Assembly: GCA_913009865.1 (NCBI GenBank)
Contig: CAJVYK010000094.1
Location: 1 to 7,669 of the forward strand
Direction: 5' to 3'
Length of the DNA stretch: 7,669 nucleotides
Origin: an uncultured bacterium
Lineage (GTDB): Bacteria; Planctomycetota; Phycisphaerae; Sedimentisphaerales; Anaerobacaceae
In this document: one piece after another, positions 1 through 6,005 of the stretch
Position numbering within the stretch: the first letter of the stretch is position 1
How the letters are laid out: each line of letters begins with the position of its first letter
The notes under the pieces: model-generated
Database searches by the model: none
Told to the model about the DNA's origin: nothing
What the model saw: the letters and a program-made list of their open reading frames with translations, nothing else
Translations under genes and position numbers: made by a program

Positions 1-833
1 ATTTTATAGATTTTTGATCTAAGGATAGCGAGTCGGTGAAATTCAGTTTCAAGCTTTGTCTTAGAATAAAGGCCTGTATTTGATTGTCTCAAAGGCTCGG
101 ACAACCGATTGATTTCCTGAATAATTTGACGGCTTGACTCGATCGCATCCACCTCAGCTCGCTTGATACCATTTAGTATCTCACTGGCTGTATCTTTCAT
201 CTGCATCTGTCTGTTTACCATTTCCGTGAGATAAACCGGATCAGCCGGCTGATTATGATATAAAGCAACAGCAGCCTGACTTCTTTTTGCTTCCCCTAAC
301 ACCTCAATTTCATCAAGAAAAAAATGGTTTCCCTTGCCATTAAGCATAAAAAGAAGCCGAATATACCTTGCGTTTAAATTGATGTCTTCTATAGAAATTG
401 CTAAAGGTTTTTTTTTTCTTTTATTTGATTTGGATGAAGATAAAGATCGATTATCCAACAAACCCATAGAATAATAATCTGTTCCATCTATACTGCCAAA
501 AGCAACGATAAAAAGGGGGTATTCAACGTTGGCAGTTCCTCCCCCTATACTATAGAATATCATTTCTTCAACGAAACATGGCCTCTCGAGATCGATTTGG
601 ATAATAACCGGCTTCTTAATATTACTCCAGCCAACAGTACTTTTCTTAAACCAGTCACTTCTCTTTGTAATACCATCTGTCAATTGAATCGTATCCTTTG
701 TATCTGTGCATAATTTGTAATTAGGCTGAGGATTCATCGTATAAGTTTTAAACAGGGCAAGGTTTGTTTCTGCCAAACTTATTTGGCAATACAATAAAAA
801 TAAAAAAGAGAATATCTTGTAATTCAGACTCAT
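1..833 (-). CDS. Secreted protein with N-terminal galactose-binding (discoidin/F5-8C-like) domain, 3' end outside the window
   Basis: An open frame of 277 codons runs from ATG at 833 to the window edge without a stop, so the C-terminus is missing. Residues 1-21 look like a Sec signal peptide: a short polar start, a hydrophobic core (FSFLFLLY) and likely cleavage after SLA. The mature protein begins with NLALFKTYTMNP, followed by NYKLCTD, a QLTDG motif, STVGW and IQIDL, then ARYIRLLF and a closing FFLDEIEVLG. This order is that of a discoidin-like beta-sandwich (about residues 22-180), which generally binds carbohydrate. Residues about 185-277 are polar and probably helical. From memory, a similar N-terminal module occurs in large secreted planctomycete proteins, some carrying DUF4838 or glycoside-hydrolase-like parts; the catalytic part, if any, is off the edge. 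The start is supported by GAGGA at 839-843, five bases upstream. Function beyond secretion and possible sugar binding is unknown. Confidence 0.8.
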   Translation of the reverse strand, partial: MSLNYKIFSFLFLLYCQISLAETNLALFKTYTMNPQPNYKLCTDTKDTIQLTDGITKRSDWFKKSTVGWSNIKKPVIIQIDLERPCFVEEMIFYSIGGGTANVEYPLFIVAFGSIDGTDYYSMGLLDNRSLSSSKSNKRKKKPLAISIEDINLNARYIRLLFMLNGKGNHFFLDEIEVLGEAKRSQAAVALYHNQPADPVYLTEMVNRQMQMKDTASEILNGIKRAEVDAIESSRQIIQEINRLSEPLRQSNTGLYSKTKLETEFHRLAILRSKIYK

Positions 834-838
834 GAATT

Positions 839-843
839 TCCTC
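839..843 (-). promoter_or_regulatory. Shine-Dalgarno site of the secreted discoidin-like gene, abutting a terminator T-run
   Basis: On the minus strand GAGGA stands five bases before the ATG at 833 and fixes that start. It directly follows the T-run of the intrinsic terminator (843-852), leaving no room for a promoter between hairpin and start codon. Confidence 0.65.
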
Positions 844-887
844 AAATAAAAACCCATAGCGCAGATTTTACATATCTGCGCCACGGG
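843..887 (-). terminator. Strong intrinsic terminator at the end of the sugar operon
   Basis: In the minus-strand RNA, CCCGUGGCGCAGAU (874-887) pairs with AUCUGCGCUAUGGG (853-866) over 14 positions, two of them G-U wobbles, around a 7-base loop. TTTTTATTTGA follows (842-852). The plus strand has no T-run after the stem, so the terminator acts leftward. It lies 95 bp beyond the glycosyltransferase stop and 13 bp beyond the FN3 remnant stop, and may have belonged originally to the gene that supplied the remnant. Confidence 0.85.
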
Positions 888-899
888 TAAAAACTTCTT

Positions 900-981
900 T
901 TACAGCACTATCATAACAGCATTACTCGCTTCTCCGTTACCGGCTTTGTTGACAGCTATAATATTATATTCCTGTTCCTTT
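900..981 (-). pseudogene. Remnant of a fibronectin type III domain C-terminus
   Basis: Directly after the glycosyltransferase stop (982-984), in a different reading frame, the minus strand encodes EQEYNIIAVNKAGNGEASN followed by AVMIVL and a TAA at 900-902. This matches the last strands of an FN3 domain, whose usual form is Y-x-V-x-AVN-x-AG-x-G-x-x-SN-x-V-x-V. The frame remains open upstream, but there it runs inside the glycosyltransferase gene and looks like a shadow, so only about 27 codons are FN3-like. No start codon or ribosome site belongs to it. The simplest reading is the 3' tail of a lost FN3-containing gene, probably for a secreted carbohydrate-active protein, left when the sugar operon was joined here. 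Chance similarity is possible but unlikely given the number of matching positions. Confidence 0.6.
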
Positions 982-2511
982 TTACTTCTTTTCAACCGCT
1001 CTGTATAAAACGCCCGCTTTGGTAAAATCATATCGCTCAAGCAAAAACTTCGGACAATACCCAGCCACAGGTGAAACAACATAAACAGCCCGCTCAGCCA
1101 TCAACCGCCCGATAGTTTCTTCTGTAGGAAACTCAATAGGGTTCTTATAATCTCCGTGCTTTGAAAGCACCTTTACGCCGGCATTCTTTCCTTTAACTTC
1201 CTGAAGATACCAAAGTGCATAAACCGTCGTACCGTCAGCAATTATCACCGCTTCATTTTCAACGCTGCTTAGCGCTTCCCCCGCAAACAGCTCCGGGCCA
1301 TAATTGTATCTCTGCCACGGCCGTAAAAAATAGGTGTAATCATTGCGGTACGGTATCTGACGTTTCGTCCCTATATTTACCTGCATTCGCTCTGCTATAA
1401 CTGGCACTACCGCATATACGCCTATAGGTAATAATGCCAGGATAAATACGACAACTGTAACCAGCTTATTGTTGTATAGTGCAAGCAAACTATCCAGACC
1501 TACTCCTATGATAATTGAAACGAGGCAATAGAACGGTATAAAAAAGGCATAGCGGTCCGGGACGGTGTATCTGAAGGCGAAGATAAAGAAAAGAATCGTA
1601 ACAGACAGAAGGATATTCACAAAAATCCGAAGAGACGATAACTTGCAGAGAGCAAACACACCGGGAATGAAAAGTATTATATTCGGAGTAGGGAAATTAT
1701 AGCCGATGAAAAAAATGTCCTCGATTACGACACGCAACGAGATAGCCGCATTAAGAACTTTACTTGACCAGCCGTTGCCAAAGAGGGCTGAGCGGACAGT
1801 TGCCAAAGAATCTCCGGTTGCAATAAACTGTTTAACTATGAGGTATTCATAGGGCAGAGCGCCAAGTATCCATAAAGCCGACATGATAATGACAACCTTG
1901 AAATTTATTCTCCTTTTAACAAGTAAAAAAATTGTGAAAACGAAATAACAAACCAGCGGTATTATACCCAACATGTGGTTCGCAATTGAGATGCCGTTGA
2001 AAAGGGCCAGGAGATAAATATATCTTTGCCTGCCTGTCCTTATGTAGAGCAGCAGGAAGATCATTTCAGCGGTGAAGAAGGCGGTATAGAGGGTATAGAC
2101 CTCAGCAATGACCGAGTGCTGCCAGAACGTCCAGGAAACGGCAAGCGTAACCGCTCCCAATAAAGCGGGCATCAGCTTATCGACTAAGAGTCTTAAAAGC
2201 AGAAATACATTTGCTACCGTAAATGCTCCGCAGATAGCGGAAATGAGGTTTATTCTAAAACCGAATTCACCAAGTGGGATACTTTTGAAAACGATGCCGA
2301 TGATGCAATACAAAGGATGTGAAAGAGCCAGGCCCAGCCCCCCTTCTAAATCATTTTGCCAGATTCGATACTGGAACATTCCGCTGTCCTGCCATAAGGC
2401 CCCCGGTGCGCAACTGACAAAATAAAATACTATCGCCGAACCAAGGACAAACAAGTACCATCGGCCATGTTTCCTGTTTGTGGTAACTACAGATATGTCA
2501 CTATATGTCAC
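982..2511 (-). CDS. Polytopic GT-C glycosyltransferase, DUF2723 (TMEM260-like) family
   Basis: A 509-residue membrane protein with about ten hydrophobic segments between residues 18 and 370 and a soluble C-terminal part (about 385-509) expected outside the cytoplasm. Near the end of the first membrane segment is APGALWQDSG, with Asp42 in the place of the acidic residue that GT-C enzymes carry in the first external loop. SHPLY (64-68), FRINLISAICGA (85-96), QHSVIAEVYTLY (131-142) and the ANHMLG element (177-182) are typical of DUF2723. GT-C enzymes usually transfer sugars from polyprenyl-phosphate donors to proteins, lipids or glycans; the donor and acceptor here cannot be read from sequence. 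The start is a GTG with a weak GAGAA upstream, inside a tandem 10-bp duplication. It lies 18 bp after fcl and in the same frame, separated by fcl's TAG. It is the last gene of the nucleotide-sugar operon and ends intact (YRAVEKK). Confidence 0.85.
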   Translation of the reverse strand: MTYSDISVVTTNRKHGRWYLFVLGSAIVFYFVSCAPGALWQDSGMFQYRIWQNDLEGGLGLALSHPLYCIIGIVFKSIPLGEFGFRINLISAICGAFTVANVFLLLRLLVDKLMPALLGAVTLAVSWTFWQHSVIAEVYTLYTAFFTAEMIFLLLYIRTGRQRYIYLLALFNGISIANHMLGIIPLVCYFVFTIFLLVKRRINFKVVIIMSALWILGALPYEYLIVKQFIATGDSLATVRSALFGNGWSSKVLNAAISLRVVIEDIFFIGYNFPTPNIILFIPGVFALCKLSSLRIFVNILLSVTILFFIFAFRYTVPDRYAFFIPFYCLVSIIIGVGLDSLLALYNNKLVTVVVFILALLPIGVYAVVPVIAERMQVNIGTKRQIPYRNDYTYFLRPWQRYNYGPELFAGEALSSVENEAVIIADGTTVYALWYLQEVKGKNAGVKVLSKHGDYKNPIEFPTEETIGRLMAERAVYVVSPVAGYCPKFLLERYDFTKAGVLYRAVEKK

Positions 2512-2512
2512 T
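2493..2512 (-). repeat. Tandem 10-bp duplication at the glycosyltransferase start
   Basis: On the minus strand AGTGACATAT occurs twice in direct succession (2503-2512 and 2493-2502). Each copy contains a GTG. The upstream GTG (2509-2511) opens the glycosyltransferase frame; the downstream one (2499-2501) is in another frame and meets TAG after three further codons. The usable start thus depends on having two copies. Confidence 0.8.
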
Positions 2513-2529
2513 GATAAATTTCTCGTGTA

Positions 2530-3474
2530 CTAATGATTTGCCTTGTACCATTCGATTGTGGTTTTAAGGCCTTCATCGAAAGAGGTTTCGGCCTCGAAGC
2601 CGAAGAGTTCTTTGGCTCTGGATGTATCCAGACATCGTCTCGGCTGGCCGTCCGGCTTAGAGCTGTCCCAGCGGATTTGGCCTTTGAAGCCGGTAAGTTC
2701 GACTATTTTTTCTGTAAGTTTCTTTATTGTTATTTCAAATCCTGCGCCGATATTAACCGGCTCAGGCCCGTTGAAATGCTCTGTCGCCAAAAGGATACCC
2801 TCGGCGGCGTCAGCGGCGTAAATAAACTCGCGTGACGCACTACCTGTTCCCCAGCAGTCAATATGGTCGGCGCCTGTCCCAATCGCATCGACACACTTCT
2901 TTATCAGCGCCGGTATCACATGGCTGCTGGCAGGGTCAAAGTTATCGCCGGGGCCGTAAAGATTTACCGGCAGCAGGAATATCGAATTAAAACCGTATTC
3001 AGCCCGATACGCCTGTGACTGAACCAGCAGCATTTTTTTAGCCAACCCGTATGGTGCGTTTGTTTCTTCCGGGTATCCGGCCCATAGGTCATCTTCCTTA
3101 AACGGCACCGGCGTAAATTTCGGATATGCACAAACCGTTCCTATAGCGACAAATTTCTCGATATTGCGCAGGCGCCCCCGCTCGATAAGCTGAACGCCCA
3201 TCATTAAATTCTTATAGAAAAACTCGCCCGGATGCCGCCGATTAGCGCCGATACCGCCAACGACCGCAGCAAGGTGAATAACAATATCCGGCTTCATATC
3301 GTCATACATCCGAACGATATCATTTATGTTAACCAGGTCATAATCCTCAATTTTGGGCACGCTGATATTTTTACAGCCCCGTTTCCGCAGTCCTTCGATA
3401 ACGTAACTGCCGAGAAAGCCCGCCCCGCCGGTAACAACGACTCTTCTGTCCTCAAAAAAACTACCCGTCACCAC
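2530..3474 (-). CDS. fcl: GDP-L-fucose synthase (GDP-4-keto-6-deoxymannose 3,5-epimerase/4-reductase)
   Basis: A 314-residue extended short-chain dehydrogenase/reductase, the normal length for Fcl/WcaG. The NADP-binding motif is VTGGAGFLG (14-22). The catalytic residues match E. coli Fcl in identity and spacing: Cys115 in VCAYPK, Tyr142 and Lys146 in PYGLAKK, and His185 in SSHVIPAL. The triad serine of E. coli is Thr113 here. ETNAPYGLAK and NLYGPGDNFD are family signatures. The enzyme epimerises the Gmd product GDP-4-keto-6-deoxy-D-mannose at C3 and C5 and reduces C4 with NADPH, giving GDP-L-fucose in the cytoplasm. It follows gmd by 24 bp, so the pair makes a complete two-step route from GDP-mannose. 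The chosen start is GTG at 3474, six bases after AAGGAG; a second GTG follows directly, and the nearby ATG at 3476 is out of frame. Confidence 0.93.
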   Translation of the reverse strand: MVTGSFFEDRRVVVTGGAGFLGSYVIEGLRKRGCKNISVPKIEDYDLVNINDIVRMYDDMKPDIVIHLAAVVGGIGANRRHPGEFFYKNLMMGVQLIERGRLRNIEKFVAIGTVCAYPKFTPVPFKEDDLWAGYPEETNAPYGLAKKMLLVQSQAYRAEYGFNSIFLLPVNLYGPGDNFDPASSHVIPALIKKCVDAIGTGADHIDCWGTGSASREFIYAADAAEGILLATEHFNGPEPVNIGAGFEITIKKLTEKIVELTGFKGQIRWDSSKPDGQPRRCLDTSRAKELFGFEAETSFDEGLKTTIEWYKANH

Positions 3475-3480
3475 ATTTAT

Positions 3481-3486
3481 CTCCTT
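3481..3486 (-). promoter_or_regulatory. Shine-Dalgarno site of fcl
   Basis: AAGGAG on the minus strand, six bases before the GTG at 3474. It decides in favour of a GTG start, because no in-frame ATG is near, and it sits at the end of the heptad-repeat spacer. Confidence 0.7.
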
Positions 3487-3505
3487 ACCACTTAATCCTT
3501 ATTTC
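3485..3505 (-). repeat. Heptad repeat in the gmd-fcl spacer
   Basis: On the minus strand GAAATAA, GGATTAA and GTGGTAA follow each other without gaps. The first is formed by gmd's last bases and stop codon. Every unit ends in TAA and, because 7 is not a multiple of 3, the three stops fall in three different frames. The units GGATTAA and GTGGTAA also occur at the folE-PTPS junction, in the opposite order. Confidence 0.65.
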
Positions 3506-4503
3506 CCATGTTCTTTCAAAATCTTTTCACGCTCTGCAAGTTTCATATCGGCATCGACCATTATCCTGGCAAGCTCCTGAAAAGTCAGCTTTGGCTCCCA
3601 CTTAAGAACCTTCCTCGCTTTACTCGAATCACCCAATAGAAGGTCAACCTCAGTCGGCCTTAAATATCGTGTGTCAATTTCAACATACTTCTGCCAGTCC
3701 AAATCGAGACAGCCGAACACCTCATCTAAAAACTCTCTCACTGAATGCGTCTGGCCTGTTGCTATCACGTAATCGTCGCTTTTGTTCTGCTGGAGCATCA
3801 GCCACATTGTCTCAACATAATCGCCTGCAAATCCCCAGTCGCGCTTTGCATCCAGATTACCCAGGTACAGCTTATCCTGTAAGCCCAGTTTGATTCGTGT
3901 TGCCGCTCGCGTAATTTTTCTGGTAACGAACGTCTCGCCGCGTCTGGGCGATTCGTGGTTAAACAAAATCCCATTGCAGGCAAAAAGGCCGTAAGCTTCC
4001 CGATAGTTCACTGTTTGCCAGAAGCTATAAACCTTGGCGCATCCGTACGGACTTCGCGGATAAAACGGCGTCTTTTCCGTTTGCGGCGTCTCGACAACTT
4101 TGCCGTACATCTCGCTGCTGGAGGCCTGATAAAACTTTGCTGTTTTTTTCATAGAACGAATCGCCTCGAGCAGTCGAAGCGTCCCGAGTGCATCGGCATC
4201 GACCGTATAGATAGGCGTATCGAAACTAACACGAACATGGCTCTGTGCGCCCAGATTATAAACCTCATCCGGCTGAATCTCATTCATAATTTTTGCCAGA
4301 TTACTACCGTCTGTCAAATCCCCATAGACCAATCTAAGCGGCGGATATTCGTGCGGGTCTTTATACAGATGTTCGATTCTGCCTGTGTGAAACGACGAAC
4401 TTCGCCGTATAACACCCCAGACCTGGTATCCCTTTTTCAACAGCAGTTCTGCAAGATACGAACCGTCCTGCCCTGTAATACCGGTAATCAATGCCTTTTT
4501 CAT
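3499..4503 (-). CDS. gmd: GDP-mannose 4,6-dehydratase
   Basis: A 334-residue extended SDR enzyme that converts GDP-D-mannose to GDP-4-keto-6-deoxy-D-mannose using bound NADP, the first committed step to GDP-L-fucose and GDP-D-rhamnose. Visible features are ALITGITGQDGSYLAELLL (4-22, nucleotide binding), RRSSSFHTGRIEHLY (33-47), the catalytic Ser129 and Glu131 in ASSSEMYG (Thr and Glu in E. coli), and Tyr153 and Lys157 in SPYGCAKVYSFW. NHESPRRGETFVTRKIT (182-198) and RDWGFAGDYVE (221-231) are diagnostic of Gmd and distinguish it from GalE-type epimerases. ATG at 4503 is preceded by AGAGGT seven bases away, which lies over the stop of the upstream epimerase gene; the gap between the two genes is 4 bp, so translation is probably coupled. 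The length is slightly shorter than the roughly 370 residues of enterobacterial Gmd but normal for other bacterial forms. Confidence 0.96.
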   Translation of the reverse strand: MKKALITGITGQDGSYLAELLLKKGYQVWGVIRRSSSFHTGRIEHLYKDPHEYPPLRLVYGDLTDGSNLAKIMNEIQPDEVYNLGAQSHVRVSFDTPIYTVDADALGTLRLLEAIRSMKKTAKFYQASSSEMYGKVVETPQTEKTPFYPRSPYGCAKVYSFWQTVNYREAYGLFACNGILFNHESPRRGETFVTRKITRAATRIKLGLQDKLYLGNLDAKRDWGFAGDYVETMWLMLQQNKSDDYVIATGQTHSVREFLDEVFGCLDLDWQKYVEIDTRYLRPTEVDLLLGDSSKARKVLKWEPKLTFQELARIMVDADMKLAEREKILKEHGK

Positions 4504-4507
4504 AATG

Positions 4508-5479
4508 TCAACCTCTTTTGCTTTCTACAATCACCTGCAGCGCCTCGGTCAGGCTTATTTTCGGTTCCCAGCCAATCATTTTTTTGATTCGCTCTAAGCT
4601 CGGCACACGCCGCATCATATCCTCGATAGGCCTGCCATAAGCTTTTTCGTATGAGACAAATTCCTTTTTGCTTTTGCTGCCGGTCATTTCGATGATTTTA
4701 TCAGCAAGGGCTTCGATGGTAATCTCTTCGGTTGAACCGATGTTATATACTTTCCCTGCCGCCTCATCGCAATTCGTTAAGCTGATAATCGCATCGACAA
4801 CATCGTCCACGAAACAGAAGCATCTGCTTTGCCGGCCCGTGCCATATATCAGTACCGGCTCGCCCTTTAATGCCCTTTGAACAAAACGGGGCACCACCAT
4901 TCCGTATTGGCCGGTTTGCCTTGGCCCGATTGTGTTAAAGAACCTGCCGACCACAACATTTAAACCGCACTGTTGATAAAAAGCCAGGGCTAAAAACTCA
5001 TCTATCGCCTTAGTACAGGCGTACGACCACCGCGACAAACTTGTACTGCCGAGCACAATATCGTCATCCTCGCGGAAGGGTACTGTCTCGTTTTTACCGT
5101 AAACCTCGCTGCTTGAAGCAATCAGGATTTTTTTGCCGAACTTATTGACCGCGTCCAGCACCACCTCGGTGCCTGCGATATTGGTTTCTATTGTGTGCAC
5201 CGGCTGCTCAGCTATCAGCTTGACGCCGACAGCGGCAGCCAGATGATAGACAACCTCGCTCTGCTCTACCAGCTTCTCCATTAAGTCGGCATTGAGGATA
5301 TCGCCTTCAACAAAATCAAATTTAGGGTTGTTTTTGAAGGAGTCGATATTTTTTAAGCTGCCGGTGCTGAGGTTATCAACGACGACTACCTCCTGGCCGT
5401 CTTTTAGCAGCCGCTCCGCCAGATGAGAGCCGATAAAGCCCGCCCCGCCGGTAACTAATGCCTTTTTACAATTCGTCAT
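4508..5479 (-). CDS. NAD-dependent nucleotide-sugar epimerase/dehydratase, UDP-glucuronate decarboxylase-like
   Basis: A 323-residue extended SDR protein, first gene of the sugar operon. It has VTGGAGFIGSHLAERL (9-24) and Asp35 at the end of strand two, typical of NAD use, then VYHLAA (77-82), ASSSEVYG (121-128), Tyr153 and Lys157 in RWSYACTK, and GRFFNTIGPRQTG (178-190). Two traits resemble UDP-glucuronate decarboxylases (UXS) and the ArnA C-terminal domain: a glutamate (Glu125) after the catalytic serine, and a C-terminal RRVPSLERIKKMIGWEP (290-306) aligning with their RKPD-type arginine segment. RWSY-x3-K also recalls ArnA. UDP-xylose synthesis is therefore possible, but a 4-epimerase cannot be excluded from motifs alone. 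It would supply a second nucleotide sugar to the glycan that also receives GDP-fucose. ATG at 5479 has no clear Shine-Dalgarno sequence. Confidence 0.85.
   Translation of the reverse strand: MTNCKKALVTGGAGFIGSHLAERLLKDGQEVVVVDNLSTGSLKNIDSFKNNPKFDFVEGDILNADLMEKLVEQSEVVYHLAAAVGVKLIAEQPVHTIETNIAGTEVVLDAVNKFGKKILIASSSEVYGKNETVPFREDDDIVLGSTSLSRWSYACTKAIDEFLALAFYQQCGLNVVVGRFFNTIGPRQTGQYGMVVPRFVQRALKGEPVLIYGTGRQSRCFCFVDDVVDAIISLTNCDEAAGKVYNIGSTEEITIEALADKIIEMTGSKSKKEFVSYEKAYGRPIEDMMRRVPSLERIKKMIGWEPKISLTEALQVIVESKRG
4511..4516 (-). promoter_or_regulatory. Shine-Dalgarno site of gmd, inside the upstream gene's end
   Basis: AGAGGT on the minus strand, seven bases before the gmd ATG. It lies in the last codons before the epimerase TGA (4508-4510), which suggests translational coupling. 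Confidence 0.6.
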
Positions 5480-5499
5480 TGGCCAAATATAAAAGTCTC

Positions 5500-5518
5500 A
5501 TCGCCCCTTAGGGGCGAT
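5500..5518. repeat. Palindrome in the leader of the sugar operon
   Basis: ATCGCCCC, a TTA centre and GGGGCGAT form a perfect 8-bp GC-rich stem with a 3-base loop, 20 bp upstream of the first sugar gene. On the minus strand GAGACTTTTATATTT follows, a poor T-run, so it could be a weak terminator or attenuator, an operator, or part of a dispersed repeat. Confidence 0.6.
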
Positions 5519-5528
5519 TCCACAACTT

Positions 5529-5556
5529 TGCATTTTACATTTTGATTTTTGAATTT
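5529..5556 (-). repeat. Degenerate 7-bp tandem repeat, A-rich
   Basis: On the minus strand AAATTCA, AAAATCA, AAATGTA and AAATGCA follow without gaps, four units of a degenerate AAATnnA heptamer. It lies directly upstream of the GC palindrome in the leader of the sugar operon. Confidence 0.6.
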
Positions 5557-5678
5557 TACTTAGACTCCGTCCCCGTCGGCTGCGCCAAAAAACCTGGCCT
5601 GCCCCCACGATTATTTTCAGAATACTAATAATCAGAATGGATTTACAGATAGACCATTCGAGCCTGACCACCTCGATT

Positions 5679-5714
5679 CTCTATCATCTGGCTCCTGTCT
5701 CCTGGCTCTATCAT
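5679..5714. repeat. 9-bp direct repeats flanking a short internal repeat
   Basis: On the minus strand ATGATAGAG (5706-5714) and ATGATAGAG (5679-5687) flank an 18-base core reading CCAGGAG, ACAGGAG, CCAG (5688-5705). The core is again built of 7-bp units. No coding potential or terminal inverted repeats accompany it. Confidence 0.5.
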
Positions 5715-5937
5715 AAGTATCGGCAAATAAAGGACATAGCTTTAATAAAGCTGACTTCTTGGCAGGTGGCCTCCTCTGATTTTTCGATAAGGATTATACG
5801 TCTCAAACGTCCCATAAGTTCATAATGCAAAACTGCCGGCGGAACTGAAGATATAGCGAAGATATGACTTTGGGGGTTCAAGTGATAGAATAAAAAAACT
5901 ACATTATCAGGTTAATTTTGGAGCTGTTGTTTTATCA

Positions 5938-5957
5938 GCACTAAAAGTGCATTTTTT
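5938..5957. terminator. Small hairpin downstream of the pterin operon, possible weak terminator
   Basis: GCACT (5938-5942) and AGTGC (5946-5950) form a 5-bp stem with an AAA loop. On the plus strand ATTTTTTAT follows, the pattern of a terminator, yet no plus-strand gene precedes it. On the minus strand, 55 bp beyond the PTPS stop, the stem is followed by TGATAAAACAAC without a T-run, so termination of the pterin operon here would be weak. Confidence 0.3.
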
Positions 5958-6005
5958 ATCGGCCTTTCTTTGCTTCTCTTTTCTTCTTTCCAATAAACTT
6001 TTTTT

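Larger units (their letters stand above)
5480..6005. other. Long spacer between the pterin and sugar operons, no convincing gene
   Basis: About 525 bp without a supported gene. It holds a 19-bp palindrome (5500-5518), a degenerate 7-bp tandem repeat (5529-5556), direct repeats around a CAGGAG-rich core (5679-5714), a 15-bp near-perfect palindrome AGCTTTAATAAAGCT (5738-5752), an isolated minus-strand TATAAT (5793-5798) without a matching -35 box, and a hairpin (5938-5950). The bases after the PTPS stop (5954-6005) are almost purely purine on the minus strand. The sugar operon must have a promoter here unless it is read through from folE, but no hexamer pair is convincing. A small plus-strand frame (5637-5825) looks like chance. 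Confidence 0.7.

Noticed and set aside
949..970. Plus-strand TTGACA followed by AT-rich sequence, promoter-like
   Set aside because: No -10 box lies at 16-18 bp, and it would read antisense into the glycosyltransferase gene. The TTGACA falls in codons of the FN3 remnant.
3955..4587. Plus-strand open frame of 210 codons opposite gmd and the epimerase
   Set aside because: Antisense shadow of strongly supported genes, with no family motif and no ribosome site noted.
5637..5825. Plus-strand open frame of 62 codons in the long spacer, followed about 110 bp later by a T-tailed hairpin
   Set aside because: It runs through the direct-repeat element, has no clear Shine-Dalgarno sequence, and its translation resembles no known family.
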